Source: Sphagnum magellanicum (taxonomy: Eukaryota > Streptophyta > Sphagnopsida > Sphagnales > Sphagnaceae). Taken from it: 64,000 nucleotides of DNA. The DNA is taken from NCBI GenBank assembly GCA_021904315.1, contig CM038919.1:4092001-4156000 (forward strand). Reading direction: 5' to 3'. Below the pieces are notes generated by a model, which saw nothing but the letters and a program-made list of their open reading frames with translations, did not search any database and was not told where the DNA came from. Shown here piece by piece: positions 13,701-24,225 of this stretch; the first letter of the stretch is position 1, and each line of letters begins with the position of its first letter. The position numbers and the translations under genes were made by a program.

Positions 13701-16700
13701 ACAGAAACCAGACCTGCTCAGCAAAGTTAGGAGTAAGTGCCTCCATAACACCTGCACTCAACTCTGTGGCTAATTCATAGCATTTCACATTGTTATTCAC
13801 CTGCCATAACCGCCCACCATCCTACATTATGAGGACCTCTTACTGGAAGGAAGAGATCAGTATCCATGAAAAATTCATCTGAGATCTCATTAGGTCAATC
13901 TGGACAATGCCAAGTGTCCAGGTGATTGTCTAAAACCAAATATCATAGACAGATGTTGACAGTCAATTTCATAACACCTACTTTTGTAATCTTCTCCTCA
14001 AACATCCTAAGCAACCTAATCCAATGACATGGACTCCACAGGGAAAGTGCATACCATTGCACACAATGGCTCCAAACCAATGTCCGCTGCAGGTTCTTCG
14101 AGCTGGTGCCGCTCTGCCGCTTGGAATTCATTCATCACCTGCAAGACAACATAGAAACCATGTTTATGCTATGGTAATTGCTCACCTTATACTAGGAAGA
14201 TACATGAAATATCTTGATAAGTATTGAGAACTTCGCCATACCTACAACTTAGTCAACCTGACAGAGAATTGAGAGGTGACCCAATAATAAGGTTATAGAG
14301 GTTTTAGATCCTACAGAATATCTTGAACAGGAAAAAGGAAAAGAAATAGGAGACTGCACCCTGAAACATAAGAGAAAAGACCAAGGAGTGGTTTGAATGA
14401 CAGTGATTCATGAAATAATCTCAACAGGAAAATGTATGGTAGTGACGAGCTACCATTACATCCCCACTAACTTCATCAGTTCCTGGCAGTGGGTGGAGGT
14501 TAGCATTATACATGAACTAAATCACTAAGTTTCTGTCGTGAGAATGGCATAATATGAAGACTCAGTCATGATGCTAACTAGCTCAATTTAATGAGATGAC
14601 CAAAGAAAACAAGAAGAAAAAGGAATACAACACAAGAAACACTTGTATAAAAACAAAAATGAACCAAAGAAAGAAGAGGAGCAGAACAAAGAAACAATGT
14701 GCAGAACTTCAAGAGCAAATCTTTTGAGGACAATCTGGGCTTTGAAAAGCTCCCCACTCAAGATTACGAAGACACAACCAAAGGTGATCTTGACTAAGCT
14801 AGATTCAACCCACCTGAATAATAGCCAGAGCAATTCGGTACAGCATGACATCAGTGCTGTTCTCTTGTACAACCTGAACTTGCTCATTGAGAATGCGAAA
14901 CAAGTCCACACCTGCTGGTGTCCAAAGTTGCCCATCCTCACTTTTCTTTGGTGGGTTTTTGTTGTCAGCTTCAAGAATGTTTGTGTACCATTTCTGAGCA
15001 TACATACAGGTTTAGAGAAGTATCAGTGACAAAGTGTTTCAGCACCTTGAAAGCTCTGAGTTTAGAAGTTATCCAATCAATGACAGGACTTGATGGCAAT
15101 GGGGGCTATCAGTCACAGGACAATCCCTTCAACTGACAAGAATGTCAGCAACAAGGACACAGATGACATCCATGCCTCATGACCATACAATATAAGTTTC
15201 AGTCAGGCATATATAGGTAATTTACTTGCATGGTTGCTTGCATGCGGTCAACATAAGCATCCATGAGTGGATCCATGGCCCCACTTTCAGCACAAACAGA
15301 AGCAAGTCTGTCTTCAACACCTAAGTTTAGCAACTGTTCTTGGAACCATACCACCCACCCTGTCACCTGCTCCAAACACAGAAAAATATAAATCTATTCA
15401 AATAGTGTTGCATCCAAAACATGGAAATACTCTCCACCCATGCAAACATTCTGTGACACAAAGTAACCCTTTCTGACACAATATTCTACTGGTGGATATC
15501 CAAGCATGAAACCACTTCAATGAGAAAACCAATCTTTTATGTAACTGTTGGCAAACTACCATTTGAACTTCCCTGGTGATTACTGACCAAGCAATAAATG
15601 TTAGAATTTGACAATCCCCACAGATCCAAAGTCAATCTGACCTTTAAAATTTCAAGGTTTGTTAGTGCATTGGCTCTATCACCTAGCCCCCTCAGCATCT
15701 GGGTAAACCGCTCTGTGTAGAGCTGTACCATAAATTGGAAAACCTCATACCTGCCAGTCAAAAGCCATCCAATCAACACAGGAACACAAAAGATCTTGCT
15801 GGACTTGACATGATTGAACTGTAAGGATGTGCTGAAGGAGATTGCAGAACTTATACAAACAATTCTACAAACACTGAAGTCATGAAAAGAGTTACAAAAG
15901 CACTACTGACAGGTTAATAGGAAGCCACTTGTGGAATTTTACCGAGGTGGAAAACAGGGGCTAACATAGTCATAGATGTCTGGCAGCTCTTGTGCAATCT
16001 GATACCTCAAACACAGGCCACAAGTCACAGTCAGCTACAAATCTGTAGGTGGTTGAGAGCCACAGAGGAGGACATGCTTGTTGATGAATCTTGTGGCCAC
16101 ACAGTATGTTTCTTTATTTGTTGACATCTCCTTGCAATGCCCCAATACTATCTTTGTCAATCCTCCAGAGCTGTTAATAAGCTTGAACCCACTGGATTGT
16201 AGACCTCATCATTGTACAGGAAAATGCTTACAAGGCCCCCAGTACCAAGGGTGACTAACTGCAATGTTTGGCAAAGTGGTGTGGCAGTAGTGTTCATGTA
16301 AGCATACCACCACTGGCTCAACATCATGTCCACACCAGACAGTGTTAAAAAGGGTGGGTAGCTATGTTGCTAGAATGCTGATATGCTATTTGCTAAGTAA
16401 AAGAGTAGCTTGTGGCACCTATTTCTTGTGAATGTTGACCATTTGGGTGTTGTCTGTACAGCCCATTATACTGGCTGCTGTATAGGTCCACAGCCATCTT
16501 CCTGTGCCTCACATGCCTCCAGCAACACTTCTACATAAACTAAGACAAATAGAATATTTGGCTTGACAAATAGACTTGGTGAATGAGCTGACTGAATTGA
16601 AACAAAAGAATGAACACAAATATTAATCAGGAAAAAGATGGCCTCACTGATGAAGGTTATGCATGCAATTCAAGTAACTAATCAACTCACCGTGGTTGCT

Positions 16701-19690
16701 TCTTCCAAAGCTGCCTTCAGGTCTTCCACAACTAGCTGCATAACACAACTCTATTAAGTTTTAAATCAGGCACACAAAGGAAAAGCATGAACTGAACTAT
16801 GCTACAATCATAAAATTTCTGAGGAAAAAGACACAGAGGAACCCAACCCATCAACTGAAGCAAAGCTCATATCAGAGATTGGTTCACCTTGGTTAGCAAA
16901 ACATTGAACCTTGCTTCCACTGACTTGCGGAGTTCTTCATAACAGCGGTTCTTGTACCCACTTCCACCAGATTCTTGTCCAGGGTGCTCATCACGAAGTT
17001 GAGAAAGGTTTTGTGACCTGCAAAATTTACATCATACTTGTCACTTCACCAACAAAGTTGTGAAATGTGTTGGGGGGGGGGGGGGGGGCTTTAAGCACTG
17101 TAAGGTTCCGAAGCTCACTTGCGACTGGCTCTGGGAGCTGGAAGGTTGGACTTGGGACCTGCACCTTCTGCTTCAGCAGCTTCTTCAGCCTGTTGCTGGT
17201 CCAGTAGTTCCTGCTGCATTTCCACAACTCTGAAAGCACAAACAGGGTCCCTCTTATGTAAGAAAATACAACAGGATGTCATGCATATACCATCAGAGAG
17301 TATGATGAGGATGGTGATTTTGTCTTTTGCTTCATAACTTCATTCGCTGTCTGCTTGCCTGGCTAGCAAGGTGCAGGAAGAAGCAAATATGAGGACTAAA
17401 TGAAGCTATTTTAGGAGATGGGTACCAATAGAAGTGTACTCCTTGACCTTAGCACAATATGATTGAGGGACACACAATTAGAACCAGGTGCATATGGTAG
17501 CTGGCTCCACACTCTCTGTCAATCTCTGCTTTTTGCCATCTTGTGCTCAAGCTTTGTAAAGGTAATGCAATAAAGTAATGCTGTTCATCAAAGTTCTTTC
17601 AACAAATAGAGAGAGAGAGCTTGCGCATTGCTGTACCTCAAGGCTCGGACCAGTGTTTGGGGACTGCAGATTGCCATAAACAGAGATATCAGTTGGACTC
17701 TGTTGGAAGTGATATCCAGCAGAGCCAAGATCAAACCTAGACTTAGCCATTTACTTGCCATGTCTACATCAAAAGCAACATCTCTTTTGTCATGAGTTAC
17801 AAGGATCAAGATAATGCCTGGATTAATGGAAACTTGCAACAAGCACCTTTCTTTAGCAAGTTGGAAGAAGTTGCGGATATGCCCCCAAAGAGTCTGCTCA
17901 AATTTGACCCTCGTATTATTTACATCTTCAAAATATTCCCTGCAACCATGGCCACCTATCAGTGTAACATACAGAAACAAGCAGATTTTATGCTTTAGGC
18001 AAGCATTACTTGAGAAGATACTGTCCTCACCAGTGTGGACTTAAGAGGTTCTTATGATTGGTGAAGCATAAGAACCAAGTAACATCTACCAATTTTCTCA
18101 CCACCACAAAGCAAAACAGATGTATTGATCACTCACTCCAATTTGCCAGCTTCTTCCCTCCTTGTCGAGACAGTAGCTAGAGCAAACCGCCTCTTCTGCT
18201 CAAGGGCTGTCAGTGCCTGTCATACAAAAGTAATCAAATTTCTAAGCTGTGGCCAAAGTGAGCTACCTTTCTTCACAAAATTACAAAACTAAGTAAGGAC
18301 AAACAACTTACAAGAAGTGCAAAGGCTCAGAAAACAGTAAGAGGAGGACCAAACCAGAAACTCAACCAAGTGAACCTTACACCTTATCTGTCAGCTTAAA
18401 GTGTTACTTTGACCATTTCCTCCTGAAACTAGCAATACACTTGCAAATTTCTCTATGAGGCATGTTGGAGATTCAATCAATAACTGACCTGAAAGGTGTG
18501 TAACAGCTCCTTTTCATCTTCTAGAGAGGCCCTTGCTTCTGCAGCCTCTGTGGATATGGACATCATACCTTCCACATCCTGCAAATGAAACAAGCGGGCA
18601 AGCAATGTATGTGAACATGGTTCCAAAAACTTAAGGTCCACCATCATTCAAAACGAGCATTGCTGAAGATTTACCTTTAAAGTCATATTCAAGTTGTTAC
18701 GTGCATTGCTAAGCAGCTTGATTTGATCATGGTGCTCAATCAGCGTCTGGCATTCACGACACAACCTGTCTCAGTGACACCATCCCAGAGTTATGCACTC
18801 AAGGTCATTTCACAATGCTTCAAAAGTGAATGGAGTCACAAAATCCATGGTCATGGGATTGTAGAGAAACAGCAGCCCTGTACCTGTCAATCAGTTCAAA
18901 ATTTTCACGTAGATCATTTATCCTCATTTGGGAATCTTGAAGTGCATCAATGCCAGTCCTTGCCTGCTCCACCTGTTGAAATCCCACGATGGCCTTTGAT
19001 TACCAAAGACAGACTGGGCACAGACTGCATGAGCACAGCTAACTCAAAATGCTCCCGAGCACAACTGGCACTTTGCACAACCCTGGCTATCTAATATAGA
19101 GGCAGATGAATGGATAGGGCAAAGGAGAGAAGTTGATCAAGCAATAGTATATGAACAGGGAAAAACCTGTGTCATTACACTGGTGCTGAGTTGTGCATCA
19201 TTGTGCTGCCAAGCATGAACACAACAAATTCCCTCAGTACTTGCAGTCACTTTACATGCACTTCCATATTTCCAGGTTACATGAGTCAAGATCAGAAACA
19301 AGCATAGAGTGAGGAGACAACATTCTACATTGCCCAGAATTATGAAGAATTTACTCCCTTCAACTACAACTGCTTTTTGTTAGGTTATCCCTCTAGGGTA
19401 TTATCTGGCATACAACAGCCATTCTACATGTGGAACTCTCAATGCTGTACTTTCTTGTGAAGCCTTAAGCATCCATCTGATTGCCAAGCTAGGTAAGCTA
19501 ATCATATCCTTCAAGATGAATACCACTTCAGCCAAGAAATTAAGATGAAAGAAATGGAAACCTGCTGCCGTAAGGCATAGTCAGCTCTGATGGTTGTGAT
19601 AGAGGCAAGTGACTCTGGTAGTGGCAACAGCTTTGCTACTTCCCGCACTGCTGCCTCCTTGGCTTCAATGTCACCATCTCGTATCATCAT
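10783..19690 (-). CDS. SEC6: Exocyst complex component SEC6 (25 exons, intact)
   Basis: SEC6 is a core subunit of the octameric exocyst, which tethers secretory vesicles to the plasma membrane before SNARE fusion. Coding exons (minus strand, 5' to 3'): 19690-19562, 19205-19167, 18972-18884, 18765-18675, 18578-18489, 18216-18137, 17939-17847, 17663-17637, 17229-17119, 17017-16888, 16735-16691, 15998-15943, 15750-15642, 15366-15226, 14993-14814, 14138-14055, 13800-13714, 13624-13580, 13299-13221, 12905-12836, 12440-12353, 12178-12089, 11731-11615, 11107-11045, 10908-10783. All introns are GT-AG and all phases agree, giving 752 aa, the usual length in plants. Diagnostic stretches are [17 protein letters not shown] (N-terminus), DNAx-type coiled coil, YFEDV...[63 protein letters not shown] and [11 protein letters not shown] near the C-terminus. 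The start is the first of two adjacent ATGs, preceding the conserved AKEAAVRE block. No damage was seen. Confidence 0.97.
17072..17088 (+). repeat. 17-base G tract in SEC6 intron 9
   Basis: An uninterrupted run of G on the plus strand (C on the transcript) sits in the 101-bp intron between SEC6 exons 9 and 10, about 30 bases below the exon 9 donor. Its length is likely polymorphic, or uncertain from sequencing. Confidence 0.85.
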
Positions 19691-19954
19691 TGTGCCTCAC
19701 CTTCTTCCTCCTCCTTTCAACGCCTTCTGCTCCTCAATCTTTGCAACAATAGAAGACCTTGTTAGCGCACACATCTGTAACCTAATTTGTGATTGTTGAA
19801 ACAACAGCAATGTGCCCAATTCTGTAATTAATATCAATAGATGTAAGAAGAGAACTATGTTGACACTTCACAAATATTGGTATTCAATCACTGAAACATA
19901 GTAAAAACGCACATCTCTGATTGCTGAACCAGAAACTTTTGCCAGCTTCCCTGG

Positions 19955-19963
19955 TTAGGGTTT
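19955..19963 (-). promoter_or_regulatory. Telo-box (AAACCCTAA) upstream of SEC6
   Basis: The minus strand reads AAACCCTAA about 265 bases before the SEC6 start codon. Telo-boxes are common in promoters and leaders of plant housekeeping genes. Function here is inferred from position only. Confidence 0.55.
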
Positions 19964-20144
19964 CTTTACAAAATCCGCATCAAGAGCCCCTACGTCTAAG
20001 ATGCCCACACGTCAAAGAAGAGCGGAGGACAGCATTTCTGAGCACAGACAAGGATGACACAAAGACAGCCGGAGCTTATGTATAGCAAGCGGCAAAGAAC
20101 TTGCAGACTATTGCATTAGCACTAACCGGGCAAAACGAAAAAAC

Positions 20145-20153
20145 TTAGGGTTT
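20145..20153 (-). promoter_or_regulatory. Second telo-box (AAACCCTAA) upstream of SEC6
   Basis: An identical 9-mer on the SEC6 strand, 190 bases further upstream than the first copy. Together they mark 19.9-20.3 kb as the likely promoter/5' leader, which may include a leader intron. Confidence 0.55.
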
Positions 20154-20933
20154 CGCTGAACAAGAGAGACAAACCTACCTCCCAACAGCAGCGTCTTCAA
20201 CTGGCGATGACCTCAAACCTCGAAAGCCACAACTTCTGGAAGCATCAAATTGATGTCAAAAGCGTCATTTTACACCAAAACTTCCAAGCTTGCTGAGCTG
20301 CTACAACGAGAGGAAAGCAAACACAAGACGGGAAAATGGTAGGGATATGACATGAAGGGAATTTTTTAAAATAGGTTAAGCTGAGCACCCACATCCAACA
20401 CTTTGAAAAACAGATGATCTTGCTGGTAATTTGATTTTTGTCTGCACAATCTTGTCCTCCATTGAATGCAAATTGCTGCCAATCTTCAATCCAATTTCCA
20501 ATGTTGAAAAACAGCGCGATTCTCTCTGCAATCTGATGCGCCAGATAGGGTTGCGAGTCACGGCGACTCTCCGACCAGCGTTCTCCGTTTACATTGAGCC
20601 TTGGGGTTCAGGTTCTTTGAGGGTGAGCGTGATCATAGAACCGGCGGTTACGAGTGCTTCAGACCTCATTTACTTATATAATATTCCTGGGTGGTCGTCT
20701 TTCAGGGGTCGAAGTGCAGTGACTTTGGGTGACAAAACCAGTTTTGGTCCCCCTTTTGTTTGATGTGTATTGGAGTTATCCAGAAAGTCACCTTGTCTTT
20801 GGGCCTGCTTCCACTCCCTATCCCCTCTTGTAGTGGTATCTGCAAAGAAAAGAAATTTTAATACGACTCAATATGAAATGCTGAAACTCATCATCCCGTC
20901 ATCTATCGTTATTTGTCTCTTCATCCATCCCCT

Positions 20934-21005
20934 CATCTGTCCCAATGACGACCACCGCTGCTAGCCTTTCATCTGTCCCAATGACGACCACCGCTGCTAG
21001 CCTTT
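20934..21005. repeat. 36-bp unit repeated twice in tandem
   Basis: Two near-identical copies of a unit starting CATCTGTCCCAATGACG lie head to tail inside Helitron-like element 1. The TGACGACCACCG core resembles TGACGGCCACCG in the 3'-end array further along. Confidence 0.9.
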
Positions 21006-21599
21006 CCTGATGATTGGGGGGAGGTGGGAAAAACAACTACAACAGGGCACTCTGAAAAATTTGGATGCTTGAAATTTATTGGGCATTTTGGGAATTCTCA
21101 TTTTGCTCAATAATAATCGGCACCTTATAAATATTAAAGATAGTTTTCATTTATGCCCAAATTTTTGGGGCATTCTGAAAATGTTCTCATGCTTTAGAAA
21201 TTTTGGGCAGTTTGAGAATTTTTTTTGTCCAAAAAGTTCGAACAGATTATGAAGGTGAAAAAACTTTTTTTTGTCACTGCCCACCATCTCGGGTGCTCTT
21301 CTCACATGAAAGTCAATATGTTGGGTAGACCAACATTGCTAGTCCTGTTGCTGTTCTCCATGGGTTCCTCCAAAAATCCGCACAAGGTTTCCCACTTTCT
21401 TCCATTTGAGAATATTGCGACTGGCCTCGGACCACTTTCTTCACAAAATTTGGATACATCTCTGCCATCCGAAATGCATCCAAATAAACAAAAATATAAA
21501 AGTGAAAAAGAAACACTTTATTTTTATTATACAAAATAATAATAAAAATAGAAAACACATTAAAAAAAAAAAACATAATTTAAAAAAAAAAAAAACTAA

Positions 21600-21882
21600 A
21601 ACATGAACCAAGTTTAAAAAAACAGGGGACTTCACCATGTCTGATGACGGCCACCGGGGCAGATGAATAAAAAATAAAAAAGATAAAAGTTTCTAAAAAA
21701 AACTAAAACATGAACCAAGTTTAAAGAAACAGGTCACTTCACCGTGTCCAATGACGGCCACCGGGGCAGATGAATAAAAAATAAAAAAGATAAAGTTTCT
21801 TTTTAAAAAAATTAAAACATGAACCAAGTTTAAAGAAACAAGGGACTTCACCGTGTCCGAAGGCCACGGGGGTACCCACTAG
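21600..21882 (+). repeat. Three tandem copies of the Helitron 3'-terminal segment
   Basis: Copies start at 21600, 21707 and 21816 (period 107-109 bp), each beginning AACATGAACCAAGTTTAAA and running through GACTTCACC. Only the last copy keeps the hairpin and CTAG terminus. The first two have TGACGGCCACCGGGGCAGATG in its place, followed by an A-rich spacer. Confidence 0.9.
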
Positions 21883-22027
21883 TCTATTTCTATAATATCC
21901 CTGGGTGGTCGTCCTTTCCATCCATTCGTCCCGTCGTTCGTCCTTTGTCCATCTGTCTTCTGTCCATCCGTTCGGTCGTCCATACAAATCGACACCCTGG
22001 AAGCTCCGAGGTTGCCGGCTGCACATA

Positions 22028-22164
22028 TGTTTCTATTTTACAACTGGGGGTCCAAAGAGGTATTTCTATTGGGGGCATGCCCAAAAGTTCCAAAACAATT
22101 ACAGGTGGGCCAATCAATATGGCTCCATTAAAATAAATAAAAAAGTTGTGAGGGCACCCATGAT
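22028..22164. repeat. 137-bp segment, copy 1 (copy 2 at 22421-22556)
   Basis: Both copies run from TGTTTCTATTTT through GGGGGCATGCCC to GAGGGCACCCATGAT with only a few differences. They are direct repeats about 390 bp apart inside Helitron-like element 2. Confidence 0.9.
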
Positions 22165-22420
22165 CTAATCACAGGGTGCACCACCTGTCTCTCCCCGTCC
22201 TCCCCTCCCTCCTCCCCCTCTGCTGAGTTTGACACTACAGCTTTCTGCCCACCAAGAATGGGAAGGAAATAAACCAAGAATGAAATAATAATAATTTAAG
22301 ATGATGATGATGTTGTAGAAATGTTGCAAGTTAGCCAATAGCACCTGGGTGTTTAACCCATATGCTTTGCCCAAAGTTCAAACTCCCCTATAAATAAACT
22401 ATAATCCAAGGGTGCAAATT

Positions 22421-22556
22421 TGTTTCTATTTTGCAACTGGGGTCCAAAGAGGTACTTCTATTGGGGGCATGCCCCAAAGTTCCAAAACAATTGCAGGTGG
22501 GCCAATCAATATGGCTCCATTAAAATAAATAAAAAAGTTGTGAGGGCACCCATGAT
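22421..22556. repeat. 137-bp segment, copy 2
   Basis: Direct repeat of 22028-22164, with an indel of one base. See copy 1. Confidence 0.9.
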
Positions 22557-22866
22557 GTAATTAATATGAATCACACTATGACATTCCTAAGAACACCCTA
22601 GCTATTCACCTTTTTTATTAATTAGATGAGGTGCCTCAAAATTTTGTTGTTTTGTTTTTCACAATGAACCAATTTGATTGGCCCATCACACACAAAAATG
22701 AAACTATGGAGGCTCCCCAAGATAGAAGGTTCTATTTTGAAGTATTGACTTCCTCCCCTTTGGCCCACCCATATGGGTGAAAGGAGGACAACAATTTGCC
22801 GGCTGCACACCATCCCTTTGCTGAATCTGACATTCCAACTTTCCGTCCGTGAAAAATTAACTTTTA

Positions 22867-23480
22867 TTGTTGTTGTGAGTTTGCAGAGATCTGAAGTTTC
22901 GGAATTCGAAGTTGGCAGCTTCTTCTTCTTCTTCAAGTCTGACTAATTTCCGACTTTGATCATCAGGTTTGCAAATTTCGAGTTAGCAAAAGAAAGGGTT
23001 CTACAAATTTGGAAACTGCATTCGGTTTTTCTGTTTTTTTTTTTTTTTTTCCAGTGTTGGGTCTTCTTCAGATCCGTCTGTGAGAAATTAGCTTCTGTTG
23101 TTGTTGTGGGTTTGCAGAGATCTGAAGTTTCGAAATTTGAAGTTGGCAACTTTTTCTTCTTCTTCAAGTCTGACTGATTTCCGACTTTGATCATCAGGTT
23201 TGCAAATTTTGAGTTAGCATAAGAAAGGGTTCAACAAATTTGGAAACTGCATCCGGTTTTTCTGTTTTTTTTTTAGTGTTGGGTCTTCTTCAGATCCGTC
23301 CATGAAAAATTAAGGAAGTAAATAAGGCTCTTCTTGAGGTGGCTGTTTTTATTTTGTTCTGTTGTTGTTGTGGGTTTGCAGAGATTTGAAGTTTCGGAAT
23401 TCGAAGTTGGCAGCTTCTTCTTCTTCTTCAAGTCTGACTGATTTTCGACTTTATCATCAGGTTTGCAAATTTCAAGTTAT
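22867..23480. repeat. Three diverged tandem copies of a 230-260-bp unit
   Basis: Units begin near 22867, 23097 and 23360 with TGTTGTTGTGxGTTTGCAGA. Each continues through TCTGAAGTTTCGxAATTC, a CTTCTTCTTC run and CGACTTTxATCATCAGGTTTG. The first two also share a T-run and GGGTCTTCTTCAGATCCGTC. The composition resembles a plant 5' UTR or leader, which would fit a captured gene promoter region (inference). Confidence 0.85.
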
Positions 23481-23734
23481 TTCAAGTTATTAGTTATTAC
23501 CAGGTTTTTGTGTTGTTACCATCTGTGCATGTTGTGTTTGTTTTTTTTTTTATAAATTTTTTTAAGCCACCCTTTCGGTTTGTTCATTTTTCTGAATTTA
23601 TAGAGCATTTGATTTCTGTGTTTTGGGATTGTTGTTCACATTTTTTGTGTTTCTGTGTGTGTTGGTTTGTCACATCTTTTGTAATTTATTTTGTGTGTTT
23701 GTGTGTGTGTGTGTGTGTGATTTTGTTGTAGTTT

Positions 23735-24040
23735 TTGCAATTTTTATGTGTTGTTGATTTTCTCTCAATTTTTGTTGCAATTTTTGAGTAAATTGATTTT
23801 TTTCAGTTACTACAATTTTTATGTGAGTTGATTTGTCTGAGTTTTTGTTGCAAATCTTATGTTTGTCAATTTTTGTCTCAGTTTTTGTTGCAATTTTTAC
23901 GTGTGTTGACTTTTGTTTGAGTTCTTTTTGCAATTTTTATGTGTGTTGATTTTTGTCTCAGTTTTTGTTGCAATTTGTGAGTGTGTTGATTTGTCTCAAT
24001 TCTTGTAATTTTTGTGGGTGTTGATTTGTCTCAGGTTTTT
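23735..24040. repeat. T-rich 35-45-bp imperfect tandem repeats
   Basis: The phrase TTTTTGTTGCAATTTTTATGTG followed by TTGATTTxTGTCTCA recurs with small changes at least six times. A (GT)n run at 23701-23719 precedes it. The base pattern is like an expanded intron. Confidence 0.75.
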
Positions 24041-24059
24041 GGAACTTTCTGTTGTGTTT

Positions 24060-24144
24060 TGGACACCTTTAACACTGAAGCGGGGAAGAAGATGAGCGAA
24101 AGGATCACAACAGTGAGTGGCAAAATGAAGGAGCTTTTCCAGGT
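24060..24144 (+). pseudogene. Captured exon fragment resembling TOL1 (TOM1-like, VHS protein)
   Basis: The plus strand reads TEAGKKMSERITTVSGKMKELFQ in pieces: TEAGKKMSER (about 24073-24102) followed by ITTVSGKMKELFQ, ending CAG|GTCTCA like an exon with a splice donor. Plant TOL1-type ESCRT-0-like proteins carry a matching N-terminal stretch (…KISAGVSSMSFKVKELFQ) just before the VHS domain. Only this exon is present; the VHS and GAT domains are missing. It lies just before the element's 3' terminus, a common position for host fragments picked up by Helitrons. The match is short, so identity is tentative. Confidence 0.45.
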
Positions 24145-24225
24145 CTCAACACAAGTTAACATGCGAACCAAGTTTAAAGAAACCGGGGGACTTCACAGTG
24201 GCCGAAGGTCACGGGCACCCACTAG

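Larger units (their letters stand above)
19691..20665 (-). promoter_or_regulatory. SEC6 5' leader and promoter region
   Basis: A purine-rich leader precedes the SEC6 ATG. Farther upstream come the two telo-boxes and a GC-richer, CpG-containing patch at about 20560-20660. No TATA box could be assigned. The region ends where the Helitron-like element begins, so the insertion lies about 1 kb from the SEC6 start codon. Confidence 0.5.
20666..21882 (+). mobile_element. Non-autonomous Helitron-like element 1
   Basis: The 3' end shows the Helitron signature: an imperfect 8-bp stem (CCGTGTCC GAA GGCCACGG, 21851-21869), then a short spacer and CTAG (21879-21882). The 5' end is placed at TC (20666) because the following TATAATATTCCTGGGTGGTC matches the start of element 2. 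The left flanking base is C rather than the canonical A, so this 5' border is approximate. The body is non-coding. It contains a 36-bp tandem duplication and three tandem copies of the 3' end. Confidence 0.65.
21883..24225 (+). mobile_element. Non-autonomous Helitron-like element 2
   Basis: It begins with TC directly after the CTAG of element 1. The next bases, TATAATATCCCTGGGTGGTC, match the 5' end of element 1. It ends with a 68-bp segment (24158-24225) near-identical to the element 1 terminus: AACCAAGTTTAAAGAAAC, a GTGGCC GAA GGTCAC stem, and CTAG followed by T. No Rep/helicase is encoded, so mobilisation would need proteins supplied from elsewhere. The interior is a patchwork of duplicated segments and one coding-like exon near the 3' end. 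Confidence 0.7.

Noticed and set aside
20431-20763. 110-codon plus-strand ORF
   Set aside because: It runs from the SEC6 promoter region into the Helitron-like 5' end, so it is not a unit of biological descent.
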